Positions 8,637-16,374 of a DNA stretch of 64,000 nt are shown here, piece after piece; the stretch's first letter is position 1; each line of letters starts with the position of its first letter. The translations under genes were made by a program, and so were the position numbers. The notes beneath the pieces were generated by a model, which was not told the DNA's origin, ran no database searches, and worked only from the letters and a program-made list of their open reading frames with translations. The DNA is from JBOGNO01 sp050747245 (lineage in GTDB: Bacteria > Acidobacteriota > Terriglobia > Acidiferrales > UBA7541): the NCBI GenBank assembly GCA_050747245.1, contig JBOGNO010000006.1:124001-188000 (forward strand), written 5' to 3'.

Positions 8637-9506
8637 TCAGTACCCAGCGTGATACAAGTACGCTACTACGCACGAGGCAGCCAGGCAGTAAATGCCGAAG
8701 AGGTACCACCGCCCGGTCTCGAGCCAACGGCTCAGCCATTTCAGCGCCAACAAGCCGGCGAGAAACGAACAGAACGCACCGAGGATGCTGGGCATGAGGG
8801 CAGAGGCCAGTGCTGCTCCCTGGTGGATGTGCTGCATGCGAATCAGTCTCCACAGCTCGCGCGCAATCGCCGGAGGAGTGAGGGCCACAGCCAGCGCGAA
8901 ACTGAAATCCTCCGAGAGCACTCTGGACACGCCGGAAAGCATACCGACGGAGATGGTTGCCCCGGAGCGGGAGAATCCGCGAAAGGGCAGCACCAGACCT
9001 TGCACGGTGCCGATCAGCGAAGCTTGCTTCAGCGTCATTCCGGATGTCTCGCCTGATTCCGTAGCCCGCGAACGCCTTTCGAGCACGCCCGCAATCAGAA
9101 TGAGAACACCCACCGCAGCCAGCGCCGGAGCGATCAGGTCTAAACGGCCGAATAATTGTTCGATCCATGCTTGCGGCTGGTTGCGGAACAGCAGTTTTTC
9201 GATGGCCTCGATCAGCCCTCCGCCGACGAGACCCGTCAGCACGGTCGCTAAGATGAGGGTGGTAGCAAATCTCTTGAAATCAGTGGCGCTCTGGAAGAAT
9301 GCCTTGCGCCACCGCGGCCAAAAATACACGATTACCGCAAACATAGTGCCCGTGTGAAGCATCACCAGCAGCAGAGTCATCTCGGGAGTGGCGGGGTCCA
9401 GACCCATTAGTTCTTCCGCAACAATCACATGGGCAGAACTCGAGACCGGTAGCAATTCCGCGAGGCCCTGCACGATAGCGAGAATCACTGCATGGAGCAG
9501 GGACAT
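8637..9506 (-). CDS. uppP: Undecaprenyl-diphosphatase UppP/BacA
   Basis: A 289-residue polytopic membrane phosphatase that recycles undecaprenyl pyrophosphate to the monophosphate lipid carrier for cell-wall synthesis and gives bacitracin resistance. The N-terminal signature QGLAELLPVSSSAH keeps the (E/Q)xxxE pattern and the SSSAH motif; the second signature is FRGFSRSGATISVGML, with the essential Arg. About eight hydrophobic helices are visible. It sits 16 bases downstream of the rimI-like gene and upstream of ftsK. The C-terminal helix has a second, non-translated relative directly after the stop (8520-8636). Confidence 0.93.
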   Translation of the reverse strand: MSLLHAVILAIVQGLAELLPVSSSAHVIVAEELMGLDPATPEMTLLLVMLHTGTMFAVIVYFWPRWRKAFFQSATDFKRFATTLILATVLTGLVGGGLIEAIEKLLFRNQPQAWIEQLFGRLDLIAPALAAVGVLILIAGVLERRSRATESGETSGMTLKQASLIGTVQGLVLPFRGFSRSGATISVGMLSGVSRVLSEDFSFALAVALTPPAIARELWRLIRMQHIHQGAALASALMPSILGAFCSFLAGLLALKWLSRWLETGRWYLFGIYCLAASCVVAYLYHAGY

Positions 9507-9522
9507 AGAAATAATTTTCCTT

Positions 9523-9984
9523 TCAAACGTTCAGCAGGTCCACGTTGTTCTTGGTCATCACGAATGCGTCGAGCGGTCCCGGATAATATCCGGGAATCAC
9601 GCCTTCGGTACGATAACCGTGCTTCTGCCAGAAAGAAATGCCCGGAACATTCGTAGTTAGCGTTTCCAGCACGATGCGTCGAATGCCGCGTTCCGCAAGG
9701 TGTCGCTCAGCTTCCGCAAGCAGCGCCGTGCCAAGCCCACCGCGGCGATTTGCCGCAAGAACGTCGAGCGTAACGATGTGTCCCTCGTCGCGCTCCGATT
9801 CTGTGAGGATGAATCCGCCGACATTGTTTTCGCGTTCCGCCACGATGCAGTCGGCGGAAGGAAATGAAAGATATTGCCGCAGCTCGCGGCGCGAGTAGGC
9901 GATGTGACGCGGAAAACAGGCGTGGTCAATTTTGTGGAGGACTTCAAAATCGGAAGGGCGATAGCCGCGCAGGGACCAGTCCAT
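9523..9984 (-). CDS. GNAT N-acetyltransferase, RimI-like
   Basis: A 153-residue GNAT protein. The acetyl-CoA binding motif A is present as LDVLAANRRGGLGTALLAEAERHL, with the R-x-x-G-x-G/A pattern RRGGLG, preceded by the beta strand HIVTLDVL and followed by RRIVLETLTTNVPGISFWQKHGYR, where the FWxKxGY motif is characteristic of RimI/RimJ-type and related enzymes. The substrate could be a ribosomal protein N-terminus or a small molecule; sequence alone does not decide. It lies between RNase J (12 bases upstream) and uppP (16 bases downstream), so it is probably part of one operon. Confidence 0.8.
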   Translation of the reverse strand: MDWSLRGYRPSDFEVLHKIDHACFPRHIAYSRRELRQYLSFPSADCIVAERENNVGGFILTESERDEGHIVTLDVLAANRRGGLGTALLAEAERHLAERGIRRIVLETLTTNVPGISFWQKHGYRTEGVIPGYYPGPLDAFVMTKNNVDLLNV

Positions 9985-9996
9985 CGCGGGTCGGAA

Positions 9997-11664
9997 TCAC
10001 ACTTCCAGAATCACGGGGAGGATCAGCGGCCGCTTGGAAGTTTGCTTGTTGAGGAAGCGCTTCAGGTCCACGCGAATTTTTTCCTTTACGACGCTCCAAT
10101 CGGATTTTTCTTCGGCGTTTGATTGCTCCAGCGTTTTAAGAATGACCTCGCAGGCGAGTGCGCGGAGCTCCGCTCCATCTTCCGAAGGCAGGAAGCCGCG
10201 CGTGACAATTTCCGGCTGGGCCTCCATGCGGCCCGTGTGCTTATCGATCGCGATGATGGGAACGACGATGCCGTCTTCGGCCAGGTGGCGGCGATCGCGA
10301 ATCACAAATTCCTCCAGCTCTTCGAGCGAGCCGGAATCCACGCAAACTCGTCCCGCAGCCACGGGCTCGCGCCGGAACGCTCCTTCGGAATTGAATTCCA
10401 CCGGCTGCCCGGTTTCGAGCAGCATCACGTTTTCCGCGGCGACGCCCACTTGGTGCGCCAGCGCCGCGTGACGGAATAGCTGGCGATACTCGCCGTGCAG
10501 GGGAATGAAGTATTTGGGGCGCACAAGATTAATCAGCAGCTTCATCTCCTCCTGGCTGCCGTGGCCGGAGACGTGGATCGGAGCGTTGCGGCCCTCCTCG
10601 TAATACACCAGCACGTCGCGTCGGAAGAAATGGTCAATCATGCGATAAATCGGTTTCTCGTTTCCGGGAATCACGCGCGCCGAAAGGATTACGGTGTCCT
10701 GCGACTCGATGGAGAGCAGCCGATGATTCTCGACCGCGATGCGCGACATCGAAGACATGGGTTCGGCCTGGCTGCCGCTCGCGAGCACGAGAATCTTTTG
10801 CGGGTCAAAACTGCGAATGTCCTGCGGGCGAACGACGCTGCCATCCGGGATGCGTAGCTTGGCCAGGCTGTGCGCGATCTCGACGTTATCCACCATGCTG
10901 CGGCCGATGAATCCGACCTTGCGGCCCAGTTGGACAGCGAGATCTACGACTTGCTGAATCCGGTGCACCGATGAAGCGAAGCACGAAACCAACACGCGCC
11001 GCGGCGCCGCGCGGATCAATTCTTCTAGGCGCAGCAGCACCGCGCGCTCGGACGGTGTGTAGCCGGTCCGCTCCACGTTGGTGCTGTCGCTGAAGAGCGC
11101 AAGGACACCTTCCTCTCCGTAGCGCGCCAGCCTGTGCAGATCGAACGCCAGGCCGTCCACCGGCGTCGGATCGATCTTGAAATCTCCGGTGTGGATGACC
11201 ACTCCGACCGGAGTGCGTATCGCCAGCGCCACGCAATCGACCGTGCTGTGCGTGACGCGGATGAATTCAATCTGGAACGGCCCGATGCTCACCGTTTCGC
11301 CCGCCGCCACCTCGTGCAGCTCGGCCTCTTCCAGCAGTCCGCGTTCTTCGAGCTTCTTGCGAACGAGCGCGAGCGTAAACTGCGTGCCATATAGCGGCAC
11401 GCGCAGGTCCGGCAAAATGTACGGAATCGCACCGATGTGGTCTTCGTGTCCGTGAGTGAACAGGATCGCGCGAACGTGCTCCGCGTTCTGCTTGAGATAC
11501 GTGATGTCCGGAATGACGATATCCACGCCCAGGAGTTCGGCTTCGGGGAACATCAGCCCGGCATCAATCACGATGATGTCGTCGCCGTAGCGCAGCGCCA
11601 GCATGTTCATGCCGAATTCGCCCAGCCCGCCCAGCGGAATGGCTCGCAGTGATGGTTTGCTCAT
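9997..11664 (-). CDS. rnj: Ribonuclease J
   Basis: A 555-residue metallo-beta-lactamase/beta-CASP ribonuclease, with endonuclease and 5'-3' exonuclease activity on RNA, central to mRNA decay where RNase E is absent or accessory. The metal motif HGHEDHIG (residues about 70-77) is intact, as are IHTGDFKID and FSDSTNVERTGYTPSE. The beta-CASP region has VSCFASSVHRIQQVVDLA, SGSQAEPMSSM and HVSGHGSQEEMK, and the C-terminal dimerisation domain ends VDLKRFLNKQTSKRPLILPV. The length matches the family (about 550). It is the first gene of the run leading to rimI, uppP and ftsK. Confidence 0.95.
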   Translation of the reverse strand: MSKPSLRAIPLGGLGEFGMNMLALRYGDDIIVIDAGLMFPEAELLGVDIVIPDITYLKQNAEHVRAILFTHGHEDHIGAIPYILPDLRVPLYGTQFTLALVRKKLEERGLLEEAELHEVAAGETVSIGPFQIEFIRVTHSTVDCVALAIRTPVGVVIHTGDFKIDPTPVDGLAFDLHRLARYGEEGVLALFSDSTNVERTGYTPSERAVLLRLEELIRAAPRRVLVSCFASSVHRIQQVVDLAVQLGRKVGFIGRSMVDNVEIAHSLAKLRIPDGSVVRPQDIRSFDPQKILVLASGSQAEPMSSMSRIAVENHRLLSIESQDTVILSARVIPGNEKPIYRMIDHFFRRDVLVYYEEGRNAPIHVSGHGSQEEMKLLINLVRPKYFIPLHGEYRQLFRHAALAHQVGVAAENVMLLETGQPVEFNSEGAFRREPVAAGRVCVDSGSLEELEEFVIRDRRHLAEDGIVVPIIAIDKHTGRMEAQPEIVTRGFLPSEDGAELRALACEVILKTLEQSNAEEKSDWSVVKEKIRVDLKRFLNKQTSKRPLILPVILEV

Positions 11665-11776
11665 CAGGATGGCAGCTTTCGCAAGACCGTCAGTTTAACA
11701 CAGCAGATGCGCGAGAGAAGGAATCCTCGAGAATTGAGAAGGCTCGCTTCCAAGTCATTCGTTGCGCCCGCGCGCC

Positions 11777-12097
11777 TCAGTGTTTGGAGAAAATATGCGC
11801 GATGCTGACTAGCAAGACCGCGCCCACAACCGCTGCAGCAAGGCTATAAATGAACCCGCCGCCAAAAATACCCAGCTTTCCGAAAATCCATCCGCCCAGG
11901 AGCGCTCCCACCAAGCCGAGAAGCACGTCGCCGATGCACCCGAACCCCGCGCCGCGTGTGATTTTTCCCGTCAGCCATCCGGCGATCAATCCAATGAAGA
12001 TCCATCCGAGAAACGAGTGACGCACGAAAATATTCACGTCGTATTCTTTCTCCAGCAAAAGGAGGGCAGCTGACAGATTCATAATCCCAAGCACCAT
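11777..12097 (-). CDS. GlsB/YeaQ/YmgE family small membrane protein
   Basis: A 106-residue transglycosylase-associated (GlsB/YeaQ) protein with an unusually long N-terminus. The family core is GWIFIGLIAGWLTGKITRG, then a Gly-rich helix GDVLLGLVGALLGGWIFGK and a last helix YSLAAAVVGAVLLVSIAHI. Family members are small inner-membrane proteins often induced by stress; their biochemical role is not known. The start ATG has GAGGAG at a short distance. It follows speB on the same strand after seven bases, so the two are very likely co-transcribed. Confidence 0.88.
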   Translation of the reverse strand: MVLGIMNLSAALLLLEKEYDVNIFVRHSFLGWIFIGLIAGWLTGKITRGAGFGCIGDVLLGLVGALLGGWIFGKLGIFGGGFIYSLAAAVVGAVLLVSIAHIFSKH

Positions 12098-12104
12098 TTT
12101 CTCC

Positions 12105-13094
12105 TCACTTTCGCCCCAAAACGTAGCCCAGCGTGCGATAAATTAGTTTAGCCGCCAGGAAATCGGAGGCGTGATCGCCGGGTTGGGGCAGCAGCTCGAC
12201 CACATCCATTGCCACGATTTCCTTCGCGTCCGCGACAGCACGGATGAGCGCCGTGACCTGATACCAGTCCAGCCCGCCGGGTTCGGGCGTGCCGGTCGCG
12301 GGAACGTACGACGGATCGAAGCCGTCGAGGTCCACCGTCAGATAAACATGCTCGCTCAAATCGGCCACGACGCGCGGAATCCACGATTCTAGAGGCGCGC
12401 GAACAATATCCTTCGCCCAATATATTTGTACTGGAAGGCTGGGAATGGCTTCGGCCTCTTCCACAGAGAGCGAGCGGATGCCAACTTGCACCGCCGCGCA
12501 TATCTCCACGACGCGCCGCATCGCTGAAGCGTGGCTCGCGGGATTTCCTTGGTAGGCTTCTCGCAAATCCGCGTGCGCATCAATTTGTAAGACCGTGAGG
12601 TCGCGAAACTTTTTCGCCGCCGCGGCCACCAGCGGCGGCGTGAGCGAATGTTCGCCGCCGAGCGCCACCGGGAATTTCCCGTCCTCGAGCAGCGAGAGTT
12701 CGGCCGTATGCAGCTCCGATAAAACCTTTTCGAGAGATCCTTCGGATGTATCCACCGCGGGGAGCGTCGCGATGCCGTATTCCATGTATGTTTCCCTGCC
12801 GAACTCTTCGTCGTAAAGTTCCATGTTGCGGCTGGCGGCGAGGATCGCCGCAGGCCCGTTGCGCGTTCCGTGTTCGTACGTCGTAGTGCGCTCGAGCGGC
12901 ACGGGAAAAATCACGGCTCGCGCGCGTTCATATCGCGAAAATTCCTCCGCCAGTCCGCCGAAATTGTCAGGCAACTCCTCGGTGTACGGGCGCGGCGCGC
13001 GCTTTGCCGTCGCGGATGATTTCGGCGCAGTTTTATTTTTTTGATTTTCTGCTTTGCTTCTCGGGCGTCTGTGTACTATCAATGTCCCTTTCAT
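12105..13094 (-). CDS. speB: Agmatinase / arginase-family ureohydrolase
   Basis: A 329-residue enzyme predicted to hydrolyse agmatine to putrescine and urea. All binuclear manganese motifs of the ureohydrolase family are present: GGEHSLT, DAHADLREAYQG and VDLDGFDPSYVPATGTPEPGG. The first 35 residues are a basic extension (HRRPRSKAENQKNKTAPKS). The start is uncertain: ATG at 13094 keeps a 60-base gap to the divergent DHS-like gene, while a further ATG at 13136 is possible. The nearby pyruvoyl arginine decarboxylase (14280-14837) makes agmatine the most likely substrate, rather than arginine or guanidinobutyrate. Confidence 0.88.
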   Translation of the reverse strand: MKGTLIVHRRPRSKAENQKNKTAPKSSATAKRAPRPYTEELPDNFGGLAEEFSRYERARAVIFPVPLERTTTYEHGTRNGPAAILAASRNMELYDEEFGRETYMEYGIATLPAVDTSEGSLEKVLSELHTAELSLLEDGKFPVALGGEHSLTPPLVAAAAKKFRDLTVLQIDAHADLREAYQGNPASHASAMRRVVEICAAVQVGIRSLSVEEAEAIPSLPVQIYWAKDIVRAPLESWIPRVVADLSEHVYLTVDLDGFDPSYVPATGTPEPGGLDWYQVTALIRAVADAKEIVAMDVVELLPQPGDHASDFLAAKLIYRTLGYVLGRK

Positions 13095-13154
13095 GGAGGT
13101 GTTTTTCCGCTCCGCTGAGGTTCGGGAGAGATACATTACCTGCGAGGATTGTGA

Positions 13155-14258
13155 ATGGCAAAGAAAAAGGGAGTAACGGGCCGCATCCTGCACGATCCGG
13201 TTCGCGACAAGCTCGTTCCGATGGTTCCGCTGGATTTGTCGAAAGCGCGGACCGTAGATTCGCTCGTGCGCGCCATGGGCAGGACGGCGTTCACCGCGCG
13301 CCAAATCGGCGACGCGGCGGATGTGCTGGAAGCTATGGCTCGCGACAAGAATTGTTTTGTCGTGATGACGCTTTCCGGCGCCATGACCGTGGCAAAGATG
13401 GGCCTCGTGATTTGCGATCTCATCGAGGCGGGTGTTGTGAACGCGCTGGTTTCCACCGGCGCTCTAATGGCCCATGGACTCGTTGAAGCCACCGGGCATT
13501 CGCATTTCCGCTATGACCCCAAGATGGATGATCGCGAGCTTTTCCATGCCGGATATAACCGCGTCTATGATTCGCTCGAACCGGAGTTGAATCTCGACCA
13601 CGTGGAAGCGGTGATGCAGCAACTGCTTCGTCATTGGGATTCGGAAGAGGCCGTTTGCAGTTGGAAGGTCTGCCGCCGCATCGGCGAATTTTTGAAGAGA
13701 ACTGCCCGCGGCCGTGGAATCCTTAAATCGGCGTTTGAATGCGACGTTCCGGTTTTCATCCCCGCCTTCACGGATTCGGAAATGGGCATCGATTTTGCCC
13801 TTCATCAGCGGCTGCGCACTAAATACGGCCAGCCCGCGCTGCGTTTTGATCCCTACGAAGATTTTGAAAAATTCGCCGCGACCATGCTCTCCACCAAGCG
13901 CATGGGTATCTTTACCATTGGCGGAGGCGTGCCGCGAAATTGGTCGCAGCAATTTGGAGTTTATGCCGAGTTGCTCGCTCGCCGCGGCTATGAAAAGCTG
14001 CCGCTCAAGCGCTACAACTACGGCCTGCGCATTTGTCCCGAACCGGTGCATTGGGGCGGGCTTTCCGGGAGCACATACACGGAGGCGGTTTCGTGGGGGA
14101 AATTTGTCCCTCCCGAAGAAGGCGGCAAATTCGCCGAGGTTTTCGATGACGCGACAGTAGCGCTGCCCCTTGTGGCTGGCGCCGTTCTCGAGCGCATCGG
14201 ATATTTTGATCGCAAGCGTCGTGCCGCAGGAAAATCACGCAAACGAAGGAAACGCTGA
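13155..14258 (+). CDS. Deoxyhypusine-synthase-like protein, probable homospermidine synthase
   Basis: A 367-residue protein of the deoxyhypusine synthase (DHS) family. Bacteria lack the eIF5A substrate, and bacterial DHS-like enzymes are known to act as homospermidine synthases, moving an aminobutyl group from one polyamine to another with NAD. Visible conserved parts: MTLSGAMTVAKMGLVICDLI, VSTGALMAHGLVEATGHSHF, a Rossmann-like strand GIFTIGGGVPRNWSQQ, and TEAVSWGKF, which holds the Lys that forms the enamine intermediate in DHS. The C-terminus is a basic tail. It has a GAGG ribosome site and is divergent from speB and convergent with argDC, which supports a role in polyamine synthesis. The exact product is inferred. 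Confidence 0.82.
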   Translation: MAKKKGVTGRILHDPVRDKLVPMVPLDLSKARTVDSLVRAMGRTAFTARQIGDAADVLEAMARDKNCFVVMTLSGAMTVAKMGLVICDLIEAGVVNALVSTGALMAHGLVEATGHSHFRYDPKMDDRELFHAGYNRVYDSLEPELNLDHVEAVMQQLLRHWDSEEAVCSWKVCRRIGEFLKRTARGRGILKSAFECDVPVFIPAFTDSEMGIDFALHQRLRTKYGQPALRFDPYEDFEKFAATMLSTKRMGIFTIGGGVPRNWSQQFGVYAELLARRGYEKLPLKRYNYGLRICPEPVHWGGLSGSTYTEAVSWGKFVPPEEGGKFAEVFDDATVALPLVAGAVLERIGYFDRKRRAAGKSRKRRKR

Positions 14259-14279
14259 GAGATTTGCGGCGGGATTGCT

Positions 14280-14837
14280 TCAGTCGTCTTCGCTGAGCAG
14301 CAGAGCAGCGGCAAGCACCGTGGTCCACAATCCGCGCTTGTCACCCACGGCGGATTGCGTGATGTTCATCGTGCGGACAATCTTGTTGGAGATTCGATAG
14401 ACCTCTTTTTTTTCATCCCACGACAGATCCGGATCAAATTCCACATTGAGCGTTGTGGCCAGCATCTCGGCCGCCAGCTCCTCCGTGTATTCGCCGGCCA
14501 CTTCTTCCGTTTCCCCGAACGAGTGGTGTTCGGAAAGATATCCGTACATGGATTTGTCGGCGGGCAGGGCTAGGCCGACTCCCGCGGCGATCAGGCGATG
14601 CGCCTCTCGCGTGGAATTTTCGCTGATGACGGTGAACGCCACCTGGCCGGGCTTGAGATGCTTCAAACCCTCCGTGCGCGAAATCAGGCGGCATCCGGGA
14701 GGGAAAATCGAGGATACGCGGACGATGTTACAGGCAGCTATTCCCGCGTTGCGCAGTGCAAGTTCGAAACTCGAGAGCCGCTCCCGGTGCTTTCCCACGC
14801 CTTTGGTCAGGAAGATTCTGTTCGCGACGAACGCCAT
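14280..14837 (-). CDS. Pyruvoyl-dependent arginine decarboxylase
   Basis: A 185-residue PvlArgDC-type enzyme that decarboxylates arginine to agmatine using a pyruvoyl group formed by self-cleavage. The cleavage region is NIVRVSSIFPPGC; cleavage is expected between the two Ser residues, as in the archaeal enzyme. Other family marks are RIFLTKGVGKHRERLSSFE near the N-terminus and AGVGLALPADKSMYGYLSEHH. The start is taken at MAFVANRIF; the open frame continues 23 codons upstream but without family similarity. It converges with the DHS-like gene (21 bases between stops) and supplies the substrate for SpeB. Confidence 0.9.
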   Translation of the reverse strand: MAFVANRIFLTKGVGKHRERLSSFELALRNAGIAACNIVRVSSIFPPGCRLISRTEGLKHLKPGQVAFTVISENSTREAHRLIAAGVGLALPADKSMYGYLSEHHSFGETEEVAGEYTEELAAEMLATTLNVEFDPDLSWDEKKEVYRISNKIVRTMNITQSAVGDKRGLWTTVLAAALLLSEDD

Positions 14838-14932
14838 TCTGCGTGCCGGGCTCCGGTTCCTCTCGCTATCCGCTGTGCGAAATCTTTCGCGTGGGGAAAT
14901 TAGCAAGAACGCCCGGGGGTGTCAACACGTTT

Positions 14933-14950
14933 CACGCGTTCTTACGCGTG
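14933..14950. promoter_or_regulatory. Perfect 7-bp inverted repeat upstream of argDC
   Basis: CACGCGT-TCTT-ACGCGTG, a perfect inverted repeat with a four-base loop, lies about 96 bases upstream of the argDC start and in front of no other close gene start. It could be an operator, or a weak terminator for the GAF gene at 15008. No T-run follows on either strand, so operator is the better guess. This is a position-based inference only. Confidence 0.3.
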
Positions 14951-15007
14951 CGTGTTTCGCGGCGCTGGCAAAGAATTGCTCCACAGTATCGACCGTTCGA
15001 GGAGGCT

Positions 15008-15541
15008 TCACTGTTCCTTGGGCATAACGATGAGCGGCGCAGTCATTTCCGCCACGGCGACAAGCTCGCGCAGCTCCAGCGGCGTGAAATCGGGGCCCGC
15101 GGCCGCGCCCGTCTTGCCCTTCCGTGAAATCTGAATGACGCCCACGGCCTTCCCGTCGAGCAGCAGGGGGGCGCTCATGATTTTTTGGATGGGCTGGTTG
15201 TTCTCGCTGCGCAGCGGGACGCCTTCGAAGACCGACGCGTGCGGAACGGTATTGAAATGATTGATGAGCTCGGCCTTTCTTTCGCGAGCCGTGCGCGAGG
15301 CCAGCGAAGTGGCGCTCGTCAGGGGGATTTGCCCGATGGCGCGAAGTTTTTCTGGAATCAGGAATTGCAGGAATTTCCGGTCGGGCGTCAATTCGAGGAT
15401 CGCTACTTCGTCGGTTTGAACTGCAAATTCGCGGCCGATGGACTCCGCCACTTGCGCTAGCGACTCAGCGCTCATCGAGACTGCCCATTTCTGCAGCTCG
15501 CCCAGCTCTTTTTGCAATCGCTCGAAACCGGCCCCGCCCAC
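15008..15541 (-). CDS. GAF domain protein
   Basis: A 177-residue single GAF-domain protein if it starts at the GTG (15541) six bases after GAAGGAG; the frame is open further upstream with no clear start. It has an N-terminal helix (FERLQKELGELQKWAVSMS), then the GAF fold: AQVAESIGREFAVQTDEVAI, PDRKFLQFLIPEKLRAIGQI, and the typical end SAPLLLDGKAVGVIQISRKG. GAF domains bind small molecules or chromophores and often regulate partner proteins; there is no fused output domain here. It is divergent from sdhC. The ligand is unknown. Confidence 0.75.
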   Translation of the reverse strand: MGGAGFERLQKELGELQKWAVSMSAESLAQVAESIGREFAVQTDEVAILELTPDRKFLQFLIPEKLRAIGQIPLTSATSLASRTARERKAELINHFNTVPHASVFEGVPLRSENNQPIQKIMSAPLLLDGKAVGVIQISRKGKTGAAAGPDFTPLELRELVAVAEMTAPLIVMPKEQ

Positions 15542-15723
15542 GACCACTCCTTCGCCTGAAAAAAGTCTAACACAGCAAGATTCAGAGTGTCGGATTTCAG
15601 TGCCAGAGTTGCAAAGGCTGCGACATGCACCTATACTGGCTTGTTTGAGCAAGCTGCGCGGCCGGCGCGGCATATCGTTCGGAAAATCTTGCGACGCAAT
15701 CATATTCCGGCTTCGGAGAGTGC

Positions 15724-16374
15724 ATGTCTGCCGCGGTCGCGGAATCCAAGCAGAGCTATTTCCTCGATAAACTTCATTCCTTAAGCGGCATCATTCCCAT
15801 CGGGGCTTTTCTCGCCGAACATTTTTTTGAAAATAGTTACGCGCTTGTCAGCGCGGAAAAGTACGAATGGATCTCTCAGAAACTCGAATCCGTGCCTTGG
15901 CGCGTTGGCGTGGAAGCGCTTTTCATCTGGGTGCCCATACTTTTTCACGGATTCTACGGCCTGTACATCTGGTGGAGCGGGAAGACCAACGTCTGGCGCC
16001 ATCAGCACCTGGCCAACTGGATGTATGTGCTGCAGCGTTGGACGGGCATCATCGCCTTCGCTTACATTTTCTGGCACGTGTACATCGAGCGCTTCGCCAC
16101 TCACGGCCACAATACCTACGCGCAAGTCGCCGCGGACCTGTCCAATCCCTGGTATTTCACTTTTTACGTCGTCGGCGTCCTCGCCGCCTCGTTTCATCTC
16201 GGCAATGGGCTTTGGCAGTTTGCGTGTAAGTGGGGAATCGCCTTGCAGCCCAAAGCGCAGCGCGGCTTCGCCTATTTCGGCGCCGCCGTCGGCATTCTTT
16301 TCGCGGCTGTGGGCCTCGCCATCGTTGTGGGAATGCACATGCGCGCTTTTCCTTTGGATACCTACGTAAAATGA
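15724..16374 (+). CDS. sdhC: Succinate dehydrogenase cytochrome b558 subunit
   Basis: A 216-residue five-helix di-heme cytochrome b of the Bacillus-type succinate:menaquinone oxidoreductase, the membrane anchor and quinone site of complex II. The start MSAAVAESKQSYFLDKLHSL is typical. His residues that fit heme ligands are in FLAEHFFENS, ILFHGFYGLYIWW, FWHVYIERF and AASFHLGNGLW. The small hydrophilic anchor SdhD is absent, as expected for this type. The stop overlaps the sdhA start (ATGA), so translation is coupled. Order sdhC-sdhA-sdhB. Confidence 0.93.
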   Translation: MSAAVAESKQSYFLDKLHSLSGIIPIGAFLAEHFFENSYALVSAEKYEWISQKLESVPWRVGVEALFIWVPILFHGFYGLYIWWSGKTNVWRHQHLANWMYVLQRWTGIIAFAYIFWHVYIERFATHGHNTYAQVAADLSNPWYFTFYVVGVLAASFHLGNGLWQFACKWGIALQPKAQRGFAYFGAAVGILFAAVGLAIVVGMHMRAFPLDTYVK

